From contig NZ_CP073637.1 in the NCBI RefSeq assembly GCF_029962485.1, positions 682,001 through 746,000 of the forward strand: a stretch of 64,000 nt of DNA, in the 5' to 3' direction. The translations under genes and the position numbers were made by a program. The number at the start of each line of letters is the position of its first letter. The first letter of the stretch is position 1. Below are positions 39,436 through 48,319 of this stretch, in pieces. The notes under the pieces were generated by a model. The model had not been told where the DNA came from, searched no databases, and was given only the letters and a program-made list of their open reading frames with translations. Source of the stretch: Burkholderia cepacia. GTDB taxonomy: Bacteria; Pseudomonadota; Gammaproteobacteria; Burkholderiales; Burkholderiaceae.

Positions 39436-40662
39436 CTAGCCGTACAGCAAATGCTCGACGAGCTGGACCCAGTGGGCGACCGGAATCTGCGTGCCGCTCT
39501 GCAGGTGCGCGATGCAGCCGATGTTTCCCGACACGATCATCTGCGGTTCGAGTGCCTGCAGCTTCAGCAGCTTCTGCTTGCGCAACCGGTACGACAGCGA
39601 CGGCTGCGTCAGTGAATAGGTGCCGGCCGAACCGCAGCACAGATGGCTGTCGGCCGGCAGCCGCACGTCGATGCCGAGCGTCTCGAGCAGCCGCTCGACC
39701 TTGCCGCGCGACTGCTGGCCGTGCTGTAGCGTGCACGGCGGGTGGTACGCGACCGTATGGATCGCGCGGCGCCGCGCGAGCGTCGCGAGTTCGGCCTCGA
39801 ACGCGAGCAGCACGTCGGAGATGTCGCGCGTCAGCGACACGATGCGCTGCGCCTTCTCTGCGTAAGCCGGATCGTCGCGCAGCAGGTGCGCGTATTCGAG
39901 CACCGTCGCGCCGCAGCCCGATGCGTTCATCACGATCGCCTCGGCGCCCTGTTCGACGTGGGGCCACCATGCGTCGATGTTGCGGCGTGCGTCGTCGAGC
40001 GCTTCGTCGTGATAGTTCAGGTGCAGGCGGATCGCGCCGCAGCAGCCCGCGTCGGGCGCGACGACCGTCTCGATGCCGAGCGCGTCGAGCACGCGCGCGG
40101 TCGCGATGTTGATGTTCGGCAGCATCGACGGCTGCACGCAGCCGCCGAGCATCAGCATCTTGCGCGGATGCGTGCGGTGCGGCCATTCGAGCAGCCGCGT
40201 GCGCGGCGGCACCTTGTCGCGCAGCCGCTTCGGCAGCAGCGGCCGGACATGCTGGCCGAGCCGCATCACGGGCGAGAACAGCGCGGCGTTCGGCACGAGG
40301 CTCGCGAGTACGCGGCGCATGAGCCGCTGCTGCGCGGGGCGCTGCACCTGTGCTTCGACGTGCTTGCGGCCGATCTCGACGAGCCGGCCGTACTGGACGC
40401 CGGACGGGCAGGTCGTCTCGCAGCTGCGGCACGTGAGGCAGCGGTCGAGGTGCTGCTGCGTGCTGCGCGTGACGGGCGCGCCTTCGACCATCTGCTTGAT
40501 CAGGTAGATGCGCCCGCGCGGGCCGTCGAGTTCGTCGCCGAGGAGCTGGTAGGTCGGGCAGGTCGCGGTGCAGAACCCGCAGTGCACGCACTTGCGCAGG
40601 ATCGCGTCGGCCTCGTCGCCGTCGGGCGTGTTGCGGATGAAATCGGCGAGGTTCGTTTGCAT
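39436..40662 (-). CDS. glcF: Glycolate oxidase iron-sulfur subunit GlcF
   Basis: A 408-aa protein. Two 4Fe-4S motifs are near the N-terminus: CVHCGFCTATCPTYQ (about 25) and CLTCRSCETTCPSGV (about 75). Two CCG domains follow (DAGCCGAIRLHL about 210 and SHLCCGSAGTYS about 340). It passes electrons from the GlcD/GlcE flavoproteins to the membrane. It starts 7 bp after glcE ends and is the last gene of the glc unit. Confidence 0.95.
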   Translation of the reverse strand: MQTNLADFIRNTPDGDEADAILRKCVHCGFCTATCPTYQLLGDELDGPRGRIYLIKQMVEGAPVTRSTQQHLDRCLTCRSCETTCPSGVQYGRLVEIGRKHVEAQVQRPAQQRLMRRVLASLVPNAALFSPVMRLGQHVRPLLPKRLRDKVPPRTRLLEWPHRTHPRKMLMLGGCVQPSMLPNINIATARVLDALGIETVVAPDAGCCGAIRLHLNYHDEALDDARRNIDAWWPHVEQGAEAIVMNASGCGATVLEYAHLLRDDPAYAEKAQRIVSLTRDISDVLLAFEAELATLARRRAIHTVAYHPPCTLQHGQQSRGKVERLLETLGIDVRLPADSHLCCGSAGTYSLTQPSLSYRLRKQKLLKLQALEPQMIVSGNIGCIAHLQSGTQIPVAHWVQLVEHLLYG

Positions 40663-40669
40663 CGATCCC

Positions 40670-41758
40670 TCAAAGATCAGGGTAGAGCCGGCCGCGGTTG
40701 AAGATGCGCGCGGGATCGAACGCGGCCTTCAGCCCGCGGTGGATTTTCATCATCGGGGCGGGAAGCGGCGTGAACACGCCCGCGCTGCGGTCGTACGCGT
40801 CGCCCGCGCGGAACAGCGTCGCGTGGCCACCGGCCTGCTTCGCGCTCATGCGTACGGTCTGCGCATCGGCGTCGGTGATCCACCAGCGCTGCGCGCCGCC
40901 CCATTCCATCAGCTGGGTGCCGGGCAGGTGCATCGGTTCGGTGATCGACGGCAGCGCGAGGCGCCATAGTGCGTAACCGGGCGGGACGCCGTTGAAGAAC
41001 GGGTCGGTATGCTCGCGCAGGCCGGCCCAGAAGCGCTCGGCTTCGACCGCGTCGACGACTTCGCCGCCGAGCAGCGTCTTCGCGGATTTCACGGCCGCCT
41101 CGGCGCCCGACAGGCGCAGCACGAGCGTGCCGTTGCGCCAGGCGCTCGCGCTGACGGGCAGCGGATGGCCGCCCCATTCGTTGAGCTTGCGTACCGCATC
41201 GGTCGCGGTCATCTCGAACTTCAGCGTGACCTCGGCGACGGGCATCGGCAGCACCTTGATCGACAGGTCGAGCATCAGCCCGAGCGTGCCAAGCGCGCCG
41301 GCCATCAGTCGCGACACGTCGTAGCCGGCGACGTTCTTCACGACCTGCCCGCCGAAGCGCAGCATTTCGCCGCGGCCGTTCATCAGCGTGACGCCGAGCA
41401 CGAAATCGCGCGGTGCGCCGCAGGTGGCGCGACGCGGGCCCGCGAGACCGGCCGCGACGCAGCCGCCGACCGTGGCCGCGCGGCCGAAGTGCGGCGGCTC
41501 GAACGGCAGCATCTGGCCGCACTCGGCGAGGACGGTTTCAAGCTGCGCGAGCGGCGTGCCCGCGCGGACCGTGACGACGAGTTCGGCCGGGTCGTACGAC
41601 ACGATGCCCTGAAACGCGCGCGTGTCGAGTATTTCGCCCTCGAGCGCCTGGCCGTACCAGTCCTTGGTGCCGCCGCCGCGAATCCGCAGCGGCCGGCCGT
41701 CGGCACTGGCTGCGCGAATGCGCTCGGCCCATCCGGCGACGATGTCGTCCTCTTCCAT
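40670..41758 (-). CDS. glcE: Glycolate oxidase FAD-binding subunit GlcE
   Basis: A 362-aa flavoprotein with an FAD-binding type 4 domain: LRIRGGGTKDWYGQALEG (about 24-41), VVTVRAGTPLAQLETVLAE and ATVGGCVAAGLAGPRR (about 92). It forms the glycolate oxidase complex with GlcD and GlcF, turning glycolate into glyoxylate. The gene lies between glcD (183 bp gap) and glcF (7 bp gap). Confidence 0.95.
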   Translation of the reverse strand: MEEDDIVAGWAERIRAASADGRPLRIRGGGTKDWYGQALEGEILDTRAFQGIVSYDPAELVVTVRAGTPLAQLETVLAECGQMLPFEPPHFGRAATVGGCVAAGLAGPRRATCGAPRDFVLGVTLMNGRGEMLRFGGQVVKNVAGYDVSRLMAGALGTLGLMLDLSIKVLPMPVAEVTLKFEMTATDAVRKLNEWGGHPLPVSASAWRNGTLVLRLSGAEAAVKSAKTLLGGEVVDAVEAERFWAGLREHTDPFFNGVPPGYALWRLALPSITEPMHLPGTQLMEWGGAQRWWITDADAQTVRMSAKQAGGHATLFRAGDAYDRSAGVFTPLPAPMMKIHRGLKAAFDPARIFNRGRLYPDL

Positions 41759-41941
41759 GTTCTGTTGCTGCCTCGACTTGTTGTTCGGTCGATTGTACCG
41801 GGGTGGCGCGATTCCACATCGCGACTATCCCTAAGCCCCGTATCGCGGATCGTATGCTCGCGTCACCGCGCGAACGGGCCGCGCGGGCACGGCCGACCGC
41901 CGCGGCCAGGCCGCGGGCACGGGCCGCGACCCGCGCACCGC

Positions 41942-43435
41942 TCAGAAGCGCGGCAGGTCGGGGTGCGGCAGCAGCCCGCCGCGCACGTGCTGGCGGCCGT
42001 ACTCGGCGCAGCGCGCGCGGGTCGGGATACCCTTGTCCGGGTTCAGCAGGCCGGCCGGATCGAATGCGCGCTTGACCGCGAAGAACGCGTCGCGCTCCTG
42101 CGGCGAGAACTGTACGCACATCGAATTGAGCTTCTCGATGCCGACGCCGTGCTCGCCCGTCACGCTGCCGCCGAATTCCACGCAGCATTCGAGGATTTCC
42201 GCGCCGAACTGCTCGGCGCGGTGCAACTCGTCCGGATCGTTCGCGTTGTACAGGATCAGCGGGTGCATGTTGCCGTCGCCCGCATGGAACACGTTGATGC
42301 AGCGCAGCCCGTAGCGCGTCTCGAGTTGTTCGATGCGCGCGAGCAGCGGGCCGATCGCGCGGCGCGGCACGGTGCCGTCCATGCAGTAATAGTCCGCGGA
42401 AATGCGGCCGGCGGCCGGAAATGCATTCTTGCGGCCCGACCAGTAGCGCAGCCGCTCCTGTTCGTTGCGCGATATCTGGATGCGCGTCGCGCCGTGTTCG
42501 CGCAGCACGGCCGTCATCCGCACGATCTCCTCGGCGACTTCTTCTGGCGTGCCGTCAGATTCGCACAGCAGGATCGCTTTCGCATCGAGGTCGTAGCCCG
42601 CGTGCGTGAACGCCTCGACGGCCTGCGTGGCCGGCTTGTCCATCATCTCGAGCCCGGCCGGGATGATGCCCGACGCGATGATCGCCGCGACGGCCTCGCC
42701 GCCCTTGACGACGTCATCGAAGCTCGCCATCACGAGCTGGGCCGTTTGCGGCTTCGGGATCAGCTTCACCGTGACCTCGGTGACGATCGCGAACATCCCC
42801 TCGCTGCCGATCATCACGGCGAGCAGGTCGAGGCCCGGCATGTCGAGCGCGAGCGAGCCGAATTCGACGATCTCGCCGTCGATCGTCACCGCGCGCACGC
42901 GCATCACGTTGTGCACGGTCAGCCCGTATTTCAGGCAATGGACGCCGCCGGAGTTTTCCGCGACGTTGCCACCGATCGTGCAGGCGATCTGCGACGAAGG
43001 ATCGGGCGCGTAATAGAGGCCGTACGGCGCGGCGGCTTCCGAGATCGCGAGGTTGCGCACGCCGGGCTGCACGGTCGCCGTGCGCGCGTACGGATCGACT
43101 TCGACGATGCGCGTGAAGCGCGCGAGCGACAGCACGACGCCGAGCGCGATCGGCAGCGCGCCGCCCGACAGGCTCGTGCCCGCGCCGCGCGGCACGATCG
43201 GCACTTCCATGCGACGGCAGATCTGCACGATCCGCTGGACCTGCGATTCCGTTTCCGGCAGCGCGACCGCGAGCGGCAGGCGGCGGTACGCCGACAGGCC
43301 GTCGCATTCGTACGGTGCCGTGTCTTCGTCGCGGTACAGCAGGCAATGCGTCGGCAGCACGGCCATCAGCGCCTGCACGACTTCGCGCTGACGCTGCGCG
43401 CGGGCGGCGCTCGACAGTTCGACGGGAGCGTTCAT
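41942..43435 (-). CDS. glcD: Glycolate oxidase FAD-linked subunit GlcD
   Basis: A 497-aa FAD-linked oxidase. The FAD domain has VPIVPRGAGTSLSGGALP (about 78-95), SSQIACTIGGNVAENSGG (about 140) and GSEGMFAIVTEVTVKL. The C-terminal domain carries the histidine blocks VFHAGDGNMHPLILY and GSVTGEHGVGIEKL typical of GlcD/D-lactate dehydrogenases. It is the catalytic subunit of the glc complex. The start at 43435 gives MNAPVELSS. A related flavoprotein gene lies 41 bp upstream on the same strand. Confidence 0.94.
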   Translation of the reverse strand: MNAPVELSSAARAQRQREVVQALMAVLPTHCLLYRDEDTAPYECDGLSAYRRLPLAVALPETESQVQRIVQICRRMEVPIVPRGAGTSLSGGALPIALGVVLSLARFTRIVEVDPYARTATVQPGVRNLAISEAAAPYGLYYAPDPSSQIACTIGGNVAENSGGVHCLKYGLTVHNVMRVRAVTIDGEIVEFGSLALDMPGLDLLAVMIGSEGMFAIVTEVTVKLIPKPQTAQLVMASFDDVVKGGEAVAAIIASGIIPAGLEMMDKPATQAVEAFTHAGYDLDAKAILLCESDGTPEEVAEEIVRMTAVLREHGATRIQISRNEQERLRYWSGRKNAFPAAGRISADYYCMDGTVPRRAIGPLLARIEQLETRYGLRCINVFHAGDGNMHPLILYNANDPDELHRAEQFGAEILECCVEFGGSVTGEHGVGIEKLNSMCVQFSPQERDAFFAVKRAFDPAGLLNPDKGIPTRARCAEYGRQHVRGGLLPHPDLPRF

Positions 43436-43476
43436 TGGGTCTCCTGCAGCAGGCGGCGCGGCGTCGCGCCGCCGTC

Positions 43477-44886
43477 TCAGCACGTGAAAATCTTGCCTGG
43501 ATTCATCAGGTTGCGCGGATCGAGCGCGAGCTTGATCGCCCGCATCGTGTCGATCGCGTTGTCGCCGTGCTCCTTCGGCAGAAAGCGCATCTTGTGCAGC
43601 CCGACGCCGTGCTCGCCCGTGCAGGTGCCGCCGAGGCGCAGCGCGCGCTCGACGATCCGGTCGTTGATGTGTTCGGCTTCGGCGAGTTCCTCGGGCTTGT
43701 CGGGATCGATCAGGATCGCGACGTGGAAATTGCCGTCGCCGACGTGGCCGACGATCGGGCAGGGCAGCGACGACGCGCGCAGGTCGACTTCGGTTTCCTC
43801 GACGCACGCGGCGAGCTGCGAGATCGGTACGCACACGTCGGTCGTCACCGCGCGGCAGCCCGGTTTCAGCTGCAGCATCGCGAAGTACGCGTTGTGGCGC
43901 GCGGCCCAGAGCCGGGTACGGTCTTCGGGGCGTGTCGCCCATTCGAAGCCCTGGCCGTTGTTCTGGCCGGCGAGCGCCTGCACGAGTTCGGCCTGCTCCT
44001 TCACGCCGGCCTCGGTGCCGTGGAATTCGAAGAACAGCGTCGGCGCTTCGGTGAGCGTCAGGTTCGAATGGCGGTTGATCGAGCGCACGGCGAGCGCATC
44101 GACGAACTCGACGCGCGCAATCGGCACGCCGATCTGGATCGTCTCGATCACGGTGCGCACCGCGTCGCCCATCGTCGGGAACGTGCAGATCGCGGCCGAC
44201 ACGGCTTCCGGCAGCGGGTGCAGGCGCAGCGTGATTTCGGTGATCACGCCGAGCGTGCCTTCGGAGCCGACGAACAGGCGCGTGAGGTCGTAGCCTGCCG
44301 ATGACTTGCGCGCGCGCGAGCCGGTTTTCACGACGCGGCCGTCGGCGAGTACCGCGGTCAGGCCGAGCACGTTCTCGCGCATCGTGCCGTAGCGCACGGC
44401 GTTGGTACCCGATGCGCGGGTCGCGGTCATTCCGCCGATGCTGGCGTCGGCGCCCGGATCGATCGGGAAGAACAGGCCGGTGTCGCGCAGCGCTTCGTTG
44501 AGCGCCTTGCGTGTGATGCCCGGCTCGACCGTTACGGTCAGGTCTTCGGCGTTGATCGACAGCACGCGATTCATTTCCGACAGGTCGAGCGACACGCCGC
44601 CGCGCACCGCGAGCAGATGGCCTTCGAGCGACGAGCCGGCGCCGTACGGAATCAGCGGCACGCTGTAGAGCGCGCACAGCGACACGACTTCGCGCACGTC
44701 GTCCGCGCTGTGCGCGAACACGACGGCATCGGGCAGTTGCGGATCGAACGGCGATTCGTCGCGGCCGTGGTGCGCGCGGACCGCGTCGGCGGTCGACACG
44801 CGCTCGCCGAAGGCGGCGCGCAGCGCATCGAGCATGGCGGGAGGCAGCGGACGGCGCGTGGTGGCCGGCGGGGCAGGGTGATTCAC
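43477..44886 (-). CDS. FAD-binding oxidoreductase, D-lactate dehydrogenase (cytochrome)-like
   Basis: A 469-aa paralogue of GlcD. It has VPLIPYGAGSSLEGHLLAV (about 80-98), FFPIDPGADASIGGMTATRA and the C-terminal VGHVGDGNFHVAILID and GGTCTGEHGVGLHKM. The GAGSSLEG variant and shorter length fit the mitochondrial LDHD/D-2-hydroxyacid dehydrogenase group, not GlcD itself. It is 41 bp upstream of glcD, so it is probably in the same operon and feeds D-lactate or a related 2-hydroxy acid into the chain. Substrate is inferred. Confidence 0.88.
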   Translation of the reverse strand: MNHPAPPATTRRPLPPAMLDALRAAFGERVSTADAVRAHHGRDESPFDPQLPDAVVFAHSADDVREVVSLCALYSVPLIPYGAGSSLEGHLLAVRGGVSLDLSEMNRVLSINAEDLTVTVEPGITRKALNEALRDTGLFFPIDPGADASIGGMTATRASGTNAVRYGTMRENVLGLTAVLADGRVVKTGSRARKSSAGYDLTRLFVGSEGTLGVITEITLRLHPLPEAVSAAICTFPTMGDAVRTVIETIQIGVPIARVEFVDALAVRSINRHSNLTLTEAPTLFFEFHGTEAGVKEQAELVQALAGQNNGQGFEWATRPEDRTRLWAARHNAYFAMLQLKPGCRAVTTDVCVPISQLAACVEETEVDLRASSLPCPIVGHVGDGNFHVAILIDPDKPEELAEAEHINDRIVERALRLGGTCTGEHGVGLHKMRFLPKEHGDNAIDTMRAIKLALDPRNLMNPGKIFTC

Positions 44887-45022
44887 GAATGTCTCCTGAC
44901 GGCTTGTCGAACTTTCGGCCCATTCTACGCTGTAACGTCCGCTGCGCCCGCCGCCGCGGGCTGCGATAATCGCGTTCCAGCCAACCGGGCCGCATCACGG
45001 CCGCGCACGAGAGGACATTCGC

Positions 45023-45574
45023 ATGGGCAACCGCTTGAGCAAGATCGCCACGCGCACCGGCGACGACGGCACCACCGGCCTCGGCGACGGACGGCGCATC
45101 GGCAAGGACGACGCGCGGATCGCGGCGATCGGCGACGTCGACGAACTGAATTCGAACCTCGGCGTGCTGCTTGCCGAGACGCTGCCGGACGACGTGCGCA
45201 CGGCGCTCGTCACGATCCAGCACGACCTGTTCGATCTCGGCGGCGAGTTGTGCATTCCCGGCCACACGGTGCTCGACGACACGCATCTCGCGCGCCTCGA
45301 CCAGTGGCTTGCCGACTACAACGCGACGTTGCCGCCGCTGAAGGAATTCATCCTGCCGGCCGGCTCGCGCGCGGCGTCGCTCGCGCACGTGTGCCGGACG
45401 GTGTGCCGCCGTGCGGAGCGCTCGATCGTCGCGCTCGGGCGCACCGAAACGCTCAATGATGCACCGCGGCGCTACGTGAACCGGCTGTCCGACCTGTTGT
45501 TCGTGCTGGCGCGCGTGATGAACCGTGCCGGCGGCGGGGCGGACGTGCTGTGGGAGCGCGGCCGCGTCCGCTAA
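45023..45574 (+). CDS. PduO-type cob(I)alamin adenosyltransferase
   Basis: A 183-aa trimeric helical-bundle enzyme that makes adenosylcobalamin from cob(I)alamin and ATP. The ATP motif TRTGDDGTTGLGDGRRIGKD is at residues 11-30. The cobalamin/ATP-binding block is VCRRAERSIVAL plus YVNRLSDLLFVLARVMN (about 155). It is divergent from the lactate-dehydrogenase-like gene. No other B12 genes are nearby. It ends 95 bp before hmp. Confidence 0.93.
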   Translation: MGNRLSKIATRTGDDGTTGLGDGRRIGKDDARIAAIGDVDELNSNLGVLLAETLPDDVRTALVTIQHDLFDLGGELCIPGHTVLDDTHLARLDQWLADYNATLPPLKEFILPAGSRAASLAHVCRTVCRRAERSIVALGRTETLNDAPRRYVNRLSDLLFVLARVMNRAGGGADVLWERGRVR

Positions 45575-45628
45575 TCCGTCGCGGTACGTTTGCGCACTGC
45601 GACAATTTGCCCGAGTGAAGTTGATTTT

Positions 45629-45657
45629 TTAAACATGTATTGTGTGTGCATGTTTAA
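45629..45657 (+). promoter_or_regulatory. NsrR-like operator upstream of hmp
   Basis: Perfect 9-bp arms TTAAACATG (45629-45637) and CATGTTTAA (45649-45657) with 11 bases between. The inner 23 bp have the 11-1-11 layout of NsrR sites (AACATG near both ends). It ends 12 bp before the hmp ATG, overlapping the ribosome site region, which fits repression relieved by nitric oxide. Confidence 0.6.
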
Positions 45658-45669
45658 CGGAGAACGAAC

Positions 45670-46878
45670 ATGACCCACATCACCGCTGACCAGATGGCTC
45701 GCGTGAAGGCCACTGCCCCTGTTCTCGCCGTTCACGGCGCGACGATCACGAAGCACTTCTACCAGCGCATGTTCGCGCGCCATCCGGAACTGAAGAACCT
45801 GTTCAACCAGACGCACCAGAAGACCGGCAGCCAGCCGGAAACGCTTGCGAAGGCCGTTTATGCGTATGCGGCGAACATCGACAATCTCGGTGCGCTGGGC
45901 GGGGCGGTGTCGCACATCGCGCACAAGCACGCGAGCCTGAACATCCGCCCCGAGCATTACCCGATCGTCGGCGAGAACCTGCTCGCATCGATCGTCGAAG
46001 TGCTCGGCGACGCGGTCGACGCCGAGACGCTCGAGGCATGGCGCGTCGCGTACGGCCAGCTCGCGCAGATCCTGATCGGCGCCGAGGCCGACCTGTACGC
46101 GGGCGCCGCGTGGAGCGGCTTCCGCCCGTTCAAGGTCGCCCGCAAGGTGCGCGAGAGCGACGAGATCACGTCGTTCTACCTGACGCCAGCCGACGGTGGC
46201 GCTGCGCCGACCTTCGAGCCGGGCCAGTACCTCACGGTGAAGCGTTTCGTCGGCGATCTCGGCGTCGACCAGCCGCGCCAGTACAGCCTGTCTGACGCGC
46301 CGCACGGCAAGTGGCTGCGCATTTCGGTGAAGCGCGAGGGCGGCCAGCCGGAAGCGATCCCGGCCGGCAAGGTGTCGACGCTGATGCACGACGGTGTGGA
46401 AGAGGGCGCGATCGTCGAGGTCACTGCGCCGATGGGTGAATTCTCGCTGAAGCGTGGCGTCGAGACGCCGGTCGTGCTGATCTCCGGCGGCGTCGGCCTG
46501 ACGCCGATGGTGTCGATGGCGTCGACGCTGGTCGAGGAGGGCAGCAAGCGCGACGTGCGGTTCGTCCATGCGTGCCGTTCGGGTGCGGTGCATGCGTTCC
46601 GCGACTGGCTGAACGACACGGTGCGCACGCATGCGAACGTCAAGCGGACGGTGCTGTACGAGCTGGTCGGCCCGAACGATCGCGTCGGTATCGACCATGA
46701 CCTGGAAGGGCGCCTCACGCCAGAACGTGTGCAGCACTACGCGCTGGTGCCGGACGCCGACTACTACGTCTGCGGCCCGATCGCGTTCATGAAGGCACAA
46801 CGCGATGCGCTGGTCGCGCTGGGCGTCGCGCCGGAACGCATCAACACCGAGATCTTCGGTTCGGGCGCGCTCGAGTGA
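45670..46878 (+). CDS. hmp: Flavohemoprotein, nitric oxide dioxygenase
   Basis: A 402-aa cytosolic enzyme that oxidises NO to nitrate with oxygen and NAD(P)H. Residues 1-138 are a globin with the proximal His region (VSHIAHKHASLNIRPEHYPI, about 78-97) and distal Tyr near KHFYQRMF. The FAD domain has RQYSLSDAP (about 206) and the NAD domain has LISGGVGLTPMVSMASTLV (about 270) and ends YYVCGPIAFMKAQ. GGAG lies seven bases before the ATG. A perfect NsrR-like palindrome precedes it and a strong terminator follows. Confidence 0.96.
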   Translation: MTHITADQMARVKATAPVLAVHGATITKHFYQRMFARHPELKNLFNQTHQKTGSQPETLAKAVYAYAANIDNLGALGGAVSHIAHKHASLNIRPEHYPIVGENLLASIVEVLGDAVDAETLEAWRVAYGQLAQILIGAEADLYAGAAWSGFRPFKVARKVRESDEITSFYLTPADGGAAPTFEPGQYLTVKRFVGDLGVDQPRQYSLSDAPHGKWLRISVKREGGQPEAIPAGKVSTLMHDGVEEGAIVEVTAPMGEFSLKRGVETPVVLISGGVGLTPMVSMASTLVEEGSKRDVRFVHACRSGAVHAFRDWLNDTVRTHANVKRTVLYELVGPNDRVGIDHDLEGRLTPERVQHYALVPDADYYVCGPIAFMKAQRDALVALGVAPERINTEIFGSGALE

Positions 46879-46905
46879 TGGGCCGACGGACGATTTCCGG
46901 CCAAT

Positions 46906-46936
46906 AAAAAAAGCCCGGCGCGAGCCGGGCTTTTTT
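46906..46936. terminator. Bidirectional terminator between hmp and aroG
   Basis: Stem GCCCGGC/GCCGGGC (46913-46919, 46924-46930), flanked by seven A and six T, between two convergent genes. Confidence 0.92.
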
Positions 46937-46952
46937 CGTTGCGACGCCGCGA

Positions 46953-48026
46953 TCAGTTGCCGCTGCCGCGCGTGACGCGGCGTGCCTTGACCGATTCCGC
47001 GAGGCCTTCGAGCACCTTCACGCTGTCATCCCACGCGATGCACGCGTCGGTGATGCTCTGGCCGTAGGTCAGTTCGCAGCCTTCCTTCAGGTCCTGGCGG
47101 CCCTCGACGAGGTGCGACTCGATCATCACGCCGACGATGCGGGCGTCGCCGGCCGCGATCTGGCGGCCGATGTCCGCACAAACGGGGATCTGGTTCTCGT
47201 GCTTCTTCGAGCTGTTCGCGTGGCTCGCGTCGATCATCAGGCGCGCGGCGAGGCCGGCCTTGCCGATGTCCGCGCAGGCGGCGTTCACGCTGTCCGCGTC
47301 GTAGTTCGGCGCCTTGCCGCCCCGCAGGATCACATGGCAGTCCTCGTTGCCGGCCGTCGACACGATCGCCGAGTGGCCACCCTTCGTCACCGACAGGAAA
47401 TGGTGCGGCTGCGATGCGGCCTTGATCGCGTCGACCGCGATCTTCACGTTGCCGTCGGTGCCGTTCTTGAAGCCGACCGGGCACGACAGCCCCGACGCGA
47501 GCTCGCGGTGTACCTGCGACTCGGTCGTGCGCGCGCCGATCGCGCCCCACGAGATCAGGTCGGCGATGTATTGCGGGCTGATCATGTCGAGGTATTCGGT
47601 CGCGGCCGGCAGCCCCATCTCGTTGATCTGCAACAGCAGCTCGCGCGCGGTGCGCAGCCCTTCGTTGATCTTGAAGCTGTTGTCGAGATGCGGATCGTTG
47701 ATGAGCCCCTTCCAGCCGACCGTCGTGCGCGGTTTCTCGAAGTACACACGCATCACGATTTCCAGTTCGCCCTTGAAGCGCTCGCGCTCCTTCACGAGCC
47801 GGCCCGCGTATTCGATCGCCGCCTTCGTGTCATGGATCGAGCACGGCCCGACGACCACGATCAACCGGTCGTCCATCCCGTGCAGGATGCGGTGCATCGA
47901 CTGGCGCGAGTTGTAGATCAGTTCGGACGCGGCTTCGGAGCACGCGAATTCGCGGATCAGGTGGGCGGGCGGCGTCAGTTCCTTGAGTTCGCGAATGCGG
48001 ACGTCGTCGGTGTTGTGCGGGGGCAT
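46953..48026 (-). CDS. aroG: 3-deoxy-7-phosphoheptulonate (DAHP) synthase, class I
   Basis: A 357-aa enzyme joining phosphoenolpyruvate and erythrose-4-phosphate at the entry to aromatic amino-acid synthesis. Family blocks: VVGPCSIHDTKAAIEYA (about 56), KPRTTVGWKGLINDPHLD (about 97), IGARTTESQVHRELASGLS (about 160), FKNGTDG, DCHVILRGGKAPNYD and DASHANSSKKHENQ (about 265). The N-terminal extension needed for feedback inhibition (VRIRELKELTPPAHLIREFA) is kept. AAGGAG precedes the ATG. Upstream lies an apparent attenuator with an aromatic-rich leader peptide. The effector (Phe or Tyr) is not decided here. Confidence 0.95.
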   Translation of the reverse strand: MPPHNTDDVRIRELKELTPPAHLIREFACSEAASELIYNSRQSMHRILHGMDDRLIVVVGPCSIHDTKAAIEYAGRLVKERERFKGELEIVMRVYFEKPRTTVGWKGLINDPHLDNSFKINEGLRTARELLLQINEMGLPAATEYLDMISPQYIADLISWGAIGARTTESQVHRELASGLSCPVGFKNGTDGNVKIAVDAIKAASQPHHFLSVTKGGHSAIVSTAGNEDCHVILRGGKAPNYDADSVNAACADIGKAGLAARLMIDASHANSSKKHENQIPVCADIGRQIAAGDARIVGVMIESHLVEGRQDLKEGCELTYGQSITDACIAWDDSVKVLEGLAESVKARRVTRGSGN

Positions 48027-48156
48027 GCTGTTTCTCCTTGGTTCCGGGCGCCATTCGATCAGTGGGCGTGCGGCAGATTCATCAATTCAAGCGATTCAGT
48101 GGTTTCGGTCGGGGCCGCGGGACCGCTGCGGCGGCAACCGGGTGGCGAAGGGCGAA

Positions 48157-48187
48157 AAAAAACCGCCGGGTTCGCCGGCGGTTTTTT
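48157..48187 (-). terminator. Attenuator terminator hairpin upstream of aroG
   Basis: In the transcript, CCGCCGG (48175-48181) pairs with CCGGCGG (48163-48169) and is followed by eight U (48162-48155). It stands 130 bp before the aroG start, just 35 bp after the leader peptide stop, so it would end aroG transcription early unless the 5' arm is captured by the antiterminator. Confidence 0.85.
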
Positions 48188-48279
48188 CGGGAATTTCGGT
48201 TGCGCTTTACGCGCCATCAACCCTCTCGATCCGCCAGCGGTCTGAGATGCCAAAAAAAGTAAAAGTAAAACTTGGCGGA
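48174..48279 (-). promoter_or_regulatory. aroG transcription attenuator (alternative RNA pairings)
   Basis: Four RNA segments can be read. Segment 1, UCCGCCA (48279-48273), within leader codons 2-4, pairs perfectly with segment 2, UGGCGGA (48236-48230). Segment 2 in its longer form GCUGGCGG (48238-48231) pairs over 8 bp, one a G-U, with segment 3, CCGCCGGC (48181-48174). Segment 3 is also the 5' arm of the terminator. So 1:2 frees the terminator and 2:3 prevents it. The codons FYFYFFW lie between segments 1 and 2, where a stalled ribosome would block 1:2 pairing. Seen in sequence; the mechanism is inferred from classic trp/phe attenuators. Confidence 0.75.
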
Positions 48280-48282
48280 CAT
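48217..48282 (-). CDS. aroG leader peptide, 21 aa, rich in Phe/Tyr/Trp
   Basis: The frame reads MSAKFYFYFFWHLRPLADRE then G and stop. Seven of the codons 5-11 are aromatic: F, Y, F, Y, F, F, W. Four Phe, two Tyr and one Trp in a row are very unlikely by chance in GC-rich DNA, since Phe TTT and Tyr TAC are AT-rich codons. The ATG is about 31 nt after the predicted transcription start, and the stop is 35 nt ahead of the terminator stem. No clear Shine-Dalgarno is seen, which is the main weakness. Confidence 0.75.
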   Translation of the reverse strand: MSAKFYFYFFWHLRPLADREG

Positions 48283-48319
48283 GACGGGGATTCGGTTCGT
48301 CAAAAAAGTTGATTCGGAA

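Noticed and set aside
41009..44293. A 1094-codon plus-strand open frame
   Set aside because: Antisense to glcE, glcD and the lactate-dehydrogenase-like gene; no family resemblance.
48059..48253. A 64-codon minus-strand frame across the aroG terminator
   Set aside because: It runs through the attenuator hairpin with a low-complexity translation; the FYFYFFW frame is far more telling.
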